Assembly: GCA_940337035.1 (NCBI GenBank)
Contig: CALNHX010002991.1
Coordinates: forward strand, 62,001-126,000
Direction: 5' to 3'
DNA from: Agriotes lineatus
Lineage: Eukaryota; Arthropoda; Insecta; Coleoptera; Elateridae
Length of the DNA stretch: 64,000 nucleotides
This document shows positions 23,591-33,269 of the stretch, in pieces (within the stretch, counting starts at the first letter, position 1; the number at the start of each line of letters is the position of its first letter). Position numbers and translations under genes: made by a program. The notes beneath the pieces are model-generated. The model ran no database searches and was not told where the DNA came from. It was given only the letters and a program-made list of their open reading frames with translations.

Positions 23591-25235
23591 GGCAATAATA
23601 CAAGGAAATAGTTATTTTCATGACAAGCGTCGAAAGTAGCAAATATCGTGCGAGTGTTGATTAGACAAACGAGGGCATAGCGAAGCGAATCTCGAGTGGA
23701 TCTAAAACACGAGCACAGATATTTGCACTTTCGGGCGAGTTATGAACACTATTTTTTAGACGACCACTCAAATTAAATTCTATTTTTAAGAATTGTTTTT
23801 ATTTCGTTTGCCAAATTAATCGTTATATTATTATTGTTGCAATTATAAAAAATTAGAGCTTGTTGGAAGCAGAGCAACGAATAAAGCAAAAGCGTCTGGA
23901 TTATTTGAATCACGGTCTGCTGAATTGTGTGACAAACTTCAAAGTGACGTTTGTCACACAATTAAGCAGGCCGTGATGTGAATAACTTTGTGCCGTTACG
24001 ATATGACTAGCAGGATATAATATCGTGCTAGTGTATGAAATTGTCAACTTTCTGTAGTAGGCTGCTATCGCGATAATGTTACTTTCATACGTGGTCGTCT
24101 AAAAAAAGCTTTTTTCTACAGCCGTGATTTTAAACTGTTTCCAAGGGTCATATGCAGCGTGCTTTATGTTGTCTATAAAACACGCCATTCCATTTAAAGC
24201 ACGGAGTACTTTAAGAGTTTATAAAACCTTATTATTTGTGAAGATTAAAAGTATAGTTATTATATTGGACCGATTAGTATGCGGATTCCCGAGGGTCCAA
24301 TTGGAGAGGAGCTGAGCCCCGAGGGCCCCCTTGGAAGGGGGCGGAGCCCCGAGGCCCCCCTTGGGGAGGAGCGGAGCTCCGAGGCCCCCCTTGGGAAGAT
24401 GCGGTGTCCCGAGGGCCCTCCTGGAGAGGGGCGGAGCCCCAAGGGCCCCCTTGAAGAGGAGCGGAGCCCCAAAGACCCCCTTGAAGAGGGGCCTAGCCCT
24501 GAGGTTCCCCTTGGAGAGGGGCCGAACTCCGAGGGCCCCCTTCGAAAGGGGCCGAGCCCCGAAGGCCCCCTTGGGGAAGAGCGGAGCCCCGAAGGCCCTC
24601 TTGGAGAGGGGTGAAGCCCCGAGAGCCGCTTTGGAGATGGGCGAAGCCCCGAGGGCATTTTCGCTAACAAACTCCTGGGCTGTAGAAAAAATATTGAAGC
24701 CAACTCGTGTTTTACAGTTTAAAAATCTCGGTCGATCATAAAATTCTCGCTTCGCTCGAATTTTAACATGATCGACCTCGATTTTTAAACCCTCTGTAAA
24801 ACACTAGTTGCCTTAATAGCTATTTTATTATACCTGCATCAGAATCGCCGTTTAAAGCACGCCTGAGCATGCGAATACAGGCGATTAAAGCTCGCCGAGC
24901 TTTAAAGGTTGTCAAGGAAACGACTGAATGCAACAACGGACGTAGACGCGACAAAAACGTAAACAATTCTCGTAACTATAGTAGCAATATTATTATGCCC
25001 TTTCGATTTATCACGACAAAAATTATTTCTAGGTTTTTAGTGCGTAATTTATTTCCGGTATTGTAGGTATAATAAAAAATAGCGTAAAGTATTCGTGGAT
25101 AACTGGTCTTTAAAACACTTGCTCTATTTCTAGCACTCCGGCGACGCCGTCGCGCTCGAAAACTCGCGCGTGTTTTAAAGACCTTGTTATCCACTCATAC
25201 TTTAATATACTATTATGCACTTCAACATCTTTTTA
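23591..25235. mobile_element. Composite insertion with hairpins and a GC-rich minisatellite
   Basis: Three hairpin units are visible. One (23752-24108) has TTTTTTAGACGACCAC mirrored at its right end and an inner 28-bp stem (23910-23977). A second (24707-24805) has GTTTTACAG ends and a TTCGCTTCGCTCGAA-like centre. A third (25097-25193) has GGATAAC...GTTATCC ends. Between the first and second is the 30-bp array at 24280-24660. No gene. Confidence 0.6.
24280..24660 (+). repeat. 30-bp GC-rich minisatellite, about 12-13 units
   Basis: The unit is around GAGGGCCCCCTTGGAGAGGGGCGGAGCCCC. Because 30 is a multiple of three, the array stays open in several frames on both strands and gives spurious 10-residue repeat proteins (for example EGPLGE). 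Each unit contains a GGGGCGGAGCCCC-type palindrome. Not a gene. Confidence 0.92.
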
Positions 25236-25730
25236 AATCAAAATTACTCACCAAGAAATCGAAATTGCGTATATACAAGAGCAGTAGTTCTATATGGAAG
25301 AAAAACATGGACCCTTACCCAAAATATGTCAAGAACATTTGAAAAAAAAGTAATTCGAATATTAGCAAGACCTATCTGGGCAGATAATTTTTGTAGGAAA
25401 AGAACCAATATAGAAATAAACGAGCTACTAGAAGATGAAAATATAATAGCGCTGGTTAAAACAGGTAGGATCAGGCGGGCAGGGCATGTTCTGAGAATGG
25501 ACAACAGATACTCGAAGAAAGTAATGGAGGAGCATATGCCAGGAATAGGAGAGAGAGGAAGACCTAGCAACAGGTGGATAAATACTGTGGAGAAAGATTT
25601 GCGCAAACTGAGTGTGTCAAACTGGAGGAGGAAAGGGCGGGACAGGACTGAATGGAAAACTGTTGTGAAGTCAGCCAAGACCCAACTAGGGACGTAAAGG
25701 CTAATGATGATGATGATGATGATGATTATA
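25236..25730 (+). pseudogene. Non-LTR retrotransposon C-terminal region and 3' tail
   Basis: The frame 25215-25697 reads LYGRKTWTLTQNMSRTFEKK, then RIRRAGHVLRMD, GRPSNRWINTVEKDLRKL and DRTEWKTVVKSAK, the well-known C-terminal segment of RTE/I-like insect elements. The tail after the stop is (GAT)n at 25704-25726, a simple-repeat 3' end usual for such elements. Together with 20250-21148 and 22905-23590 it makes one element cut in three. Confidence 0.92.
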
Positions 25731-26387
25731 TTGATATGTGTGTAATATAGGAGCCCAGAATCACATCATTTGGCCAATATTCTTACATCATAATTGTAGA
25801 AGTTTTTAGCAATATTTTAAACAACTTTAGCAATAACAAATTACAAAAAATAGTCGGGAAACACTAACTTTAAAATAAATTACCGATTCATTTCATTTGG
25901 CCCATATGATCAAAATATCATTAAGTTCACCTTGGTTGAAGTTAAATAAGCTGCTTGTTGTTTAATGATGCAGTTCAGGGAAGGCAAACATTTTGTAATT
26001 CAAAAACGAATAATTTGGATATTATATAAAATGGGTTTTAGAAATTCGTGTAGGGGTGTGTTCAAATCCAAAGGTATACTAACAGTTTTTGGTACTTATA
26101 TATTCGAATGCTTGATGTTCTTTTTTAGAAATAAGTAAACACTTGCAGCAAATAATACAAATCATATTAAATATTTATAATCCGAAACATAGACTCAGTA
26201 TGACGGGAAAAAATCCATCATATATGAGCATACATTTTTTAATAAACTTGCAAACACTATACAAAGTGTGGAAAGTCAAAACTTATTTAAACTAAAAGTA
26301 AAAAACTGTTATTAATGCTATAACCGTACTCAGTAAGTGAATATTTCGAAAAAGTGTAATTTTTTTACAAGTTGTTAGGTACTTAAT
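25731..26387. other. Unassigned AT-rich DNA
   Basis: No open frame, repeat border or RNA gene that I can support. Confidence 0.35.
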
Positions 26388-26629
26388 GTATTTTTTCGCC
26401 TCGCTCTATAGAAAATGATCTTTTTCTCTCTAATTTGAGGGAGCAAAGGATGCCTTTACCTCACACGGGAGGTAAAGTAAACCAAAATCCCCACGGGAGG
26501 TAAAGTAGTTTCCATAGAAACTGTAGCTGTTAATGATTAAATTTTATAAATTAAAATTGACAGTAAATTTCAATTATGTCAAATTGCATTTGAAAAAACT
26601 TTATTTCACAGTATTCTAAGAATGTTTCT

Positions 26630-27245
26630 CCTATAATTGATTCGAGGCTTGCACTTTACTTGCAATTGACTCAAGCCACATAAATTTCAGCGACAGACGT
26701 GGACTTCCATCCCCCGTGATGCTTGATGCTTAAAATGTTTGCTCAAGCATCCACTAAAGGTGTAGCTGAATCCTCCTTAGACAATAACCAGTAAAGGTGC
26801 TCGCATTTGTTGTTTTCGAATCTGGGATTTGAATAATTAAATTTCCATCTTTTGCTCCAATATCGCTGATATTCGATTTGGTGAGTTCGTCACACCGACG
26901 GGCACCTGAGATACCTATGACCAGGACAAGCTGTAACGGATAAAAATTATTTTAAAACGGGGCACTCTTGTTTATAGAAATTTTGTATTTAATACCTTCA
27001 TCAGTAGGTACTCATCTGGAGCTTTCAATAAAAATTAGTTGAGATCTCCTCGCGTGAAAGTTTCGGGTTTCTTTGGCCTGTAACCTGCAGCCTGACGCTT
27101 CAGTAATGCAATCAATTTTGGGTTTTTGATGTCAATATTTTCCTGCACCGCTACTTTTCCTTTGACTTTTCCGGTAACCAATCCAATGTTGCAGCATTTG
27201 TCTCTTCTGCAATATCAGAGGGCAAATCTGAATCGTCGTCACCGC
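26630..27245 (-). pseudogene. Second Crypton-like tyrosine recombinase remnant
   Basis: Minus strand: N-terminal acidic part DDDSDLPSDIAEETNAAT then LPEKSKEK near 27170, a Lys-rich stretch, FTRGDLN, APDEYLLMKV, and GARRCDELTKSNISDIGA near 26900, then IPDSKTTNASTFT. These are the same blocks as in the copy at 13440, with several stops and shifts. The 5' side is cut by the Helitron-like element at 27255. Confidence 0.8.
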
Positions 27246-27254
27246 TGCTACACA

Positions 27255-27496
27255 TCTTATATTATAAGAGCTGATGTCGGCCGTCCGACCGTAAGCAAGT
27301 GGCGCGCGCATATGCCGATCGCGCAGCAACACGCAGCATGAAGGGCCTGCATACAAGTGGCGACGCAGCAAGCATTTGTATTGTTAACGCTGGCAGGGCC
27401 GGACGTAGGCTGGCTACCAGCTTACGCAAGCATTTTTATTGTTAACCGTTTCTTTACGCTGGGAGGGCCAGACGTAGGCTGGCCAACGCGTTCTAG
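27255..27496 (+). mobile_element. Helitron-like non-autonomous element, copy 1
   Basis: Starts TCTTATATTATAAGAGC after an A and ends AACGCGTTCTAG before a T. This fits the Helitron rule (5' TC, 3' CTRR, insertion between A and T, no target duplication), with an AACGCGTT palindrome just before the end. The second copy at 50640-50856 has the same borders. The interior is GC-rich with a partial internal duplication around GGGCCGGACGTAGGCTGGC. Some TE families mimic these ends, so the class is likely but not proven. Confidence 0.75.
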
Positions 27497-27710
27497 TTTT
27501 TATAATAGTTTGACATCTACTGCAAAATAGGTTTCGTCGGTTTGTTTGTTTTCACTAGCACTCTATTTTCACTCACAACAAATCGTTGTTTGTTGATCGT
27601 ATCACATGGACGACCTGATTAGTAATATACCCAAAATGCCGCACGTATTTTGATATTCTTTAATTTAAAAAAAAAACAGCGAATTGCATTCTTTAGCGAG
27701 GCGAAAAAAT

Positions 27711-27738
27711 CATATATATATATATATATATATATATA
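27711..27738. repeat. (TA)n microsatellite
   Basis: About 14 TA dinucleotides. The palindrome at 27739 was inserted into it, using TA as target. Confidence 0.9.
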
Positions 27739-29126
27739 CAGGGTGTTTCATTAATAATTGGAAATATTTTAACTGTAGAATTCTGGGCTCAAAATATTAA
27801 TATTTAACTAAAATCACTTAGATAAAATATGGCTCCTTACTGAGATATAGGGTATTTTAATAAAAATTTAAAAGTGATTTTTTTCCATTACTTTAAAATT
27901 ATTTGACATATTCGTATCATATTTGGCAGGAAGTGTAGACACTGTAAACCATACTAAATTATGTTAAATAAACGTTTCTGGCTACTACCAGAGGCGTACG
28001 ACAGGGGCAAGTGATTGGTTGACCCTTCCCAAATTCTACGCCACTGGCCGAATTGCCATTTTAGCACACTTTTTCGATTCTCCAATACTTTCTACATAAA
28101 TAACATACTCTTCCTTCGTAATGATAAAGTCATTATTTTTCGAGATATTTAAAGTTAAACATAAAGCTGAACAGTTATTTTGATTTTAATGTGTATTAAT
28201 TATATGGGTGTTTTTTGTCAGAAGATTGCATTTATTACGCAAATGAAACTTTAATCTGTATTAACAAAAAATCGCTGGTATATTCACAAGAAATAAATAA
28301 TCGTCAACAACTATGGCAGCAAACAGTAAATTCCGCTAATTTTATTGCCAATCAGCCAAACATATTTTTTAAAGTTAGAAGATCGTTTAGGAAAAGAATT
28401 GATAAACTTATTGAGGTAAACGGGAGTCACATTGAACATTTACTATAAAAGGTTTTTGATATTTTCGTGTTATTAAAATTGTTCTTTTATTTAGATTAGG
28501 TCTAACAAAATGGTTCTTTTCAGAACCACAATTTGTTTTGATGTTGAATGCATCTATGTATTCGTTTTAATAAATTTCATTAAATAACATTTTTTTTTGT
28601 TAATACGGATTAAAGTTTCATTTGCGTAATAAATGCAATATTATGACAAAAAACACCGACATAATTAATACACATTAAAATCAAAATAACTGTTCAGCTT
28701 TATGTTTAACAGTAAATATCTCGAAAAATAATGACTTTATCGTTACGAAGGAAGAGTATGTTATTTACATAAAAAGTATTGAAGAATCGAAAAATTGTGC
28801 TAAAATAGCAATTCCGCCAGTGGCGTAGAATTTGGGAGGGGTCAACCAACCACTTGCCCCTGTCGTACGCCTCTGGTAGTAACCACAAACGTTTATTTAA
28901 CATAATTTAGCATGGTTTACAGTGTCTACACTTCCTGCCAAATATGATACGGATACGTCAAATAGTTTTAAAGTAATGGAGCAAAATCATTTTTAAATTT
29001 TTAAATAAAACACCCTATATCTCAGTAAGGAGCCACATTTTATCTAAGCGATTTGGGTTAAATATTAATATTTTGAGCCCAGGATTCTACAGTTAAAATA
29101 TTTCCAATTATTAATGAAACACCCTG
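27739..29126. mobile_element. 1388-bp palindromic element with transposase C-terminus in the loop
   Basis: CAGGGTGTTTCATTAATAAT at the left is mirrored at the right end (complement at 29107-29126). The arms are about 520 bp each (27739 to about 28265 and about 28600 to 29126), with roughly 10 percent divergence and a loop of about 330 bp. TA flanks both sides (27737-27738 and 29127-29128). Each arm contains the 200-bp block around GTACGACAGGGGCAAGTG. The loop holds the frame described at 28206. Confidence 0.9.
28206..28448 (+). pseudogene. Transposase C-terminal fragment in the palindrome loop
   Basis: The frame reads NNRQQLWQQTVNSANFIANQ, then FFKVRRSFRKRID and GSHIEHLL before the stop. This aligns with the C-terminus of DUF4817-type IS630/mariner transposases: (R/D)xLWxR(I/V), a VR(Q/R)SFxxR block, and a final GGHxEHLL. 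The catalytic core is missing. The upstream part of the frame lies in the arm itself, so only about 65 codons are loop-specific. Confidence 0.8.
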
Positions 29127-30984
29127 TATATATCATGGGAGCAAAGTAAATTTCCTCCCTCGTGCAATTACGGCCCTCCGCTTTGCGTCGGGCCGCAAAC
29201 TTTGCCCGCGGGAGGAAATTATACCCTTTGCTCCCTTGATATATAAATAGCTATTATGCCGTCATTTCATTTTGTGTTTTGTGATACTGCTACCTATTGT
29301 AAATAAATAATTTGAAATAAAAAAGTATTATTATTAACATATAGACAATCTGGTGTCTGTGGTATTCTTTTTGCAAAAATGGGTCGTGGTAAAACTATTA
29401 TCCATTTGTTGAATTTTGGTAATTCATGTGGCAAAATTTACAAACAATTGCTATTATCGTATTATAGTGAATGAAATATTGTGAAACTATAAAGCAACAG
29501 AATCCGTAGCAGAAAAGCCAAATTTGGGATGAACTCCAAATATTACACCAGCAAATTTAAGAGCTTTACTGATCTGGTCCAAATGATATGATTCTGGGCT
29601 CGTAGAGGTTATATTTTTTTTGTCAAATTTGACAACTTGACAGCTTTAAAATTGTGAGATGAGACATGAGACTTTGATTATGACATTCAGAAAGGCAGCA
29701 AAAAGGCAATGTCTTTCTGATCCAAATTTTCAACAAGTCACATTATTGATTTAGTTACGGCTGGGATTTGTAACTGGGTTGCTGTTTTACTGTATCTGTT
29801 TGGTAGTCATTTAAAAAAAAAGTGGATGACGTCATAACTTTTATTAGAGTGCTTTATTAACCAGGCAAGCTTATCCCACTAGATTTTGTGTCACAGGGAT
29901 TTTAGCGCCAAGCCGTTGGCTGCGCTGACCGGTAACCGTGCATTCTGTCGTCTGTCAACCAAGCAAGACTAGAAACCATTGGAGTACGTACTGCTCGATC
30001 CAGACAAACAATGCATGCTAATTTAAATATTGGTGCATTCCATTACGATGCTAATTATAATTACAGTCTTCATTCAAGTGTAGTTATTTAAATCTATATA
30101 CAGTGTGTAGGTGTTGTTCTGTGCTGTCAACTGTATCTGTCAGTTCTATCGAGTTCTGTCACTCGTCACTGTTGTTTGAACTAAGGTACTATTAAAGTTC
30201 TCTAGTTTGAACCACGTGCGTGTTAGTTAACAGTGTTTTCATTTCGATTTTTTCTGCTTTCTTTTTATTTGTTTAAAAACTAATCTTTTTTAAGACGGAT
30301 AAAATTAAATGACATGATCGTCGTTTTTCCGACTTACCGTATGCTATGTGGAAAGTAACTAGAATTTGAATTTGCCGCCACTTTCAGTAACTCAAAATGG
30401 CGGACGAGCTTGCTCGTATAAATATAGTACCTTAACTTTTATTAAAGCAACTCTATAATACGAGCATACTTGTCAGCCATATTGAATCACATAACAAAAG
30501 CGGCAAATTCAAAAAATTTGTTACTTTTCAGAAAATGAAGATACGTTAATGTCTATACGTTTAATAGTACTAATTCGAGGATGAACAACCGGTCATGCTC
30601 GAAGATTTTGAAATCTGAAAAACAGAAAAGACCGTAAATAGTTCATTCAAAAATGAATATAACCCAAAACGAGTGAACTGTTTGACGTTGTAGGGTTATG
30701 TTTTGGTTGCAACATGGTCACCAACATGTAAACGCGAAAGTACTGTGATGCAAAGTATTATAAAGGGCTCTAACTTTTATAACAAATAACGTAGCAGCAT
30801 AAAGGTGGTTGTAGTGTATGTGCTACAATTAAAATCCCTATACCCGTTCAACATTTTTTCATAAAAATTAATATTAACAAAGTTAATGAATTTATCAGTT
30901 ACTTTATTTCCATACTGTATAAAAAAGTACCTCCACGTGTTTTTGTCTTGTATGAAATTCACGCAGTAGCGCTAATGTACGTAC
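29127..30984. other. Unassigned region with two small hairpin elements
   Basis: A GC-rich hairpin-like unit at about 29140-29245 (GGGAGCAAAG...CTTTGCTCCC ends, GGGAGGAAATT inside). A second inverted-repeat unit at about 30353-30530 (GAATTTGCCGCC mirrored by GGCGGCAAATTC-like sequence, with inner GACGAGC / GCTCGTC). No gene seen in the rest. Around 29700 a short match to 56150-56200 (CAATGTCTTTCTG). Confidence 0.45.
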
Positions 30985-31276
30985 GCCTAACAACGGAAAT
31001 GTCAATTACATTTGACCTTAAAATAAAAATAATTATTCTACCGAGCTCATTTATGTGGACTAGTAAATCAATATCGTTTATTGTGGAGCTATGATTTCTA
31101 TTCAATGTATTTAATATTATTTATAGTTGGAAGTATAAGGTAATTATATTTTTTTTGCTGGGGCCGGAACTTGTGTCATAATTATGGTTATTTATTACAG
31201 GAAGGGCAATTCATAATATTTGCGTGGTCACTTAATAAAAGCAACTTTTCAAGCTAGCGTTCAATAGGTAGCAATA
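30985..31276 (+). promoter_or_regulatory. 5' flank, leader and UTR intron of zinc-finger copy B
   Basis: Colinear with the flanks of copies A and C (for example TGTCAATTACATTTGAC near 31001). Predicted 61-nt intron 31140-31200, GT...TTTATTACAG. Leader after the intron ends with AATAATGAACG at the start codon. Confidence 0.6.
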
Positions 31277-31761
31277 ATGAACGTTAAACGAGAAACTACA
31301 GAAAACAACCTTTGGAATACAACAGAAAGTCCATCGCATATATCGTTGGACCCGGTCAACATTGCAAGTGACAATAAAATATTCATCAATCAAGGAGTTG
31401 TTGAAGGTATTAAGGACTTCAGTGATTATTCTCGAATAGCCATCAAAAAGGAAGAGTTAGAAATAAAAATAGAAGATGACACAGAAGCAAAACCGTATGA
31501 TAATTCTGATAGTAAGTGTGAAATAAAACCTTATACTAGTTGTTCTGAGTGCGAATATAAAACTGCAAAAAAACGCAATTTACTTAGACATGCGATGTCT
31601 CATACAGGAGAAACGCCTTATAGTTGTTCGCAGTGTGAATATAAAACTGCAACAAAATACAATTTAGTTAGACATATGAGAACTCACTCCGGTGAAAAGC
31701 CTTATAGTTGTTCTGAGTGCGATTATAAAGCTGCTCATAGAGGTGCTTTAGTTAGGCATAT
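31277..31761 (+). pseudogene. C2H2 zinc-finger gene copy B, 5' part
   Basis: Starts MNVKRETTENNLW and shows the same acidic N-terminal part and KKEELEIKIEDD segment as copy C. Two complete fingers follow with a start of a third: CSECEYKTAKKRNLLRH, YSCSQCEYKTATKYNLVRHM, YSCSECDYKAAHRGALVRH. The coding sequence is cut at 31761 by an ATAT-flanked element, and the frame ends at 31780 in element sequence. The rest of the gene resumes at 50596. If expressed as is, this would give a 167-residue protein with about three fingers. Confidence 0.9.
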
Positions 31762-32314
31762 CTGTGGCAAAAAGGCATAAGGGTATAAGTCGACTTATCT
31801 CATTTTTTATTTTATTGATGCCCCGTGTTCAGAGAAATATCGGGCATCTAAAAACAAGAGTATATAAGTCTACATACCATAACCGCATTGTTACAGCAAA
31901 TTTTCTAAATGGGATATGTAGACTTATTCCCTGAAAATTCACTTAAAATTGATAAAAAACCAATTTAGTCAATGGCAAATAGATACCGTGTACTAATACC
32001 CCGAGTCAAAGCTTTTCGTAAAGTTATCTGCAACGCCAGAACAGCATATGTTAACTTATACCCTTTTGCCAATTCATAACTTTTAGTTTTTGTTGGAAAC
32101 AAATAACTTAGTGAGTGTCTACTGCACTGTCCAGACAGAGCCGCAAAAAAACTTGGTGAACTGTCTGACATGCGCAGAAGTGGATATTGAGAAATTTTAT
32201 GAAGACCGTTTTCAATAACCTAAAATTACTACTAAAATTGTTGCTTTTATTCAAGTTTATTTTCTGAGTTTGGTGTACTGTGCAATGCGAATTTGATGTG
32301 GAAACGAATAAAAC

Positions 32315-33260
32315 ATGGACAATAATACTGACGTTCCGCGTGATATCAAAGTAGGCAGTAAATTTCTAGATTTAGAACAATTTGAGAGCAATTTAAAGAA
32401 ACTGCAAATCGAAATTTGTTCAATTCTACAAAAATGATACAAGGACCATTCAGTCGGCTATAAACAAAAAAATAACAAGGTACATGGACCCTGCATAAAA
32501 ATTCTATTCAATTCGGTAGTGTTGTATTCATGGAGGGAGAAAATTTCAAACACGAGGCAAAAGAATGAGGAAAACACCGTAAATATACATTTTTTCATAG
32601 TAAGTATGTAATAATTAGGTACCTACTATTTATTTACAGTACATTACGCAAAGAGGATTTTTGTCCTGCTTACATCCAAGTCAGAATTGCTGAATCTGGA
32701 ATAGAGTTCATTGTTGTGGGTGTGAACTTTAATCACAACCACATAGTGGTTCAGGTAAATAACTTTTAATCTATTTTATTGTTAATTTTTAATTGTTCTG
32801 ATTCAATTTTTGGAACTTTTTAAGCCGTTACCTCATAACAGACGTCTCCCTGATGATGTAAAGGCTGATGCAAAAAAATTCTTAGGATGAAAGCTAATAA
32901 ACACATGCCGCGGGAGGATTTAGAGAAAAAGTTGGGTCAAACAGTTACATTAAAGGACTTGGAAAATTTGCAACAAGTTTCAAAATCTATTCAGAATGTT
33001 TCAATGGAGACAACATTTAAGTAAGGCTTTAATAATAATAACTTTGTAGGAGCTGATTGTCACGTTCTAATTGATGAGAACAACATTTTTAAAGGACTAT
33101 TTTTTTCTTCTCAAGAAATGATTGAATCCTTAATTGCATATCCAGAGATTATTCTAAATGTTCATGGAAATGGCGAAAGTGATGTAGTTGCGATCGCTAT
33201 ACTGATGAGTGAAGACAAGGAGATTTTGCAATGGTTTTTACAAAGTTTTAAGGGTCTGAG
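32315..33260 (+). pseudogene. MULE transposase, N-terminal half
   Basis: Starts MDNNTDVPRDIKVGSKFLD at 32315, with a stop after 40 codons. The next exon-like piece (about 32640-32754) reads DFCPAYIQVRI ... NFNHNHIVV, a FAR1/FLYWCH-like zinc-cluster segment with CPA and HNH. A 70-nt intron (32755-32824, GTAAAT...TTTTTAAG) is plausible. PLPHNRRLPDDVK follows, then a broken middle, then ADCHVLIDENN and NVHGNGESDVVAIAILMSED (33150-33215). That last block is where MULE transposases read DGNGES...A...L..E, around the second catalytic region. The first catalytic Asp-Thr-Tyr motif is not intact. Confidence 0.75.
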
Positions 33261-33269
33261 AATAAATAC

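Larger units (their letters stand above)
26388..27710. mobile_element. Element with TTTTTTCGCCTCGCT ends enclosing a tyrosine recombinase
   Basis: TTTTTTCGCCTCGCT near 26390 is mirrored by AGCGAGGCGAAAAAA near 27695. Short GGTAAAG/GGGAGGTAAAG duplications occur near 26450-26510. Inside lie a Crypton-like recombinase remnant and a Helitron-like element. Cryptons normally lack inverted ends, so the mirrored words may belong to another element. Confidence 0.45.

Noticed and set aside
24260..24741. Three overlapping Pro/Gly-rich proteins of 111-147 residues
   Set aside because: They are the 30-bp minisatellite read in different frames and strands; the period is a multiple of three, so all frames stay open.
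31277..31780. A complete 167-residue zinc-finger gene
   Set aside because: The last codons are transposon sequence; the gene continues at 50596 after an ATAT-flanked insertion.
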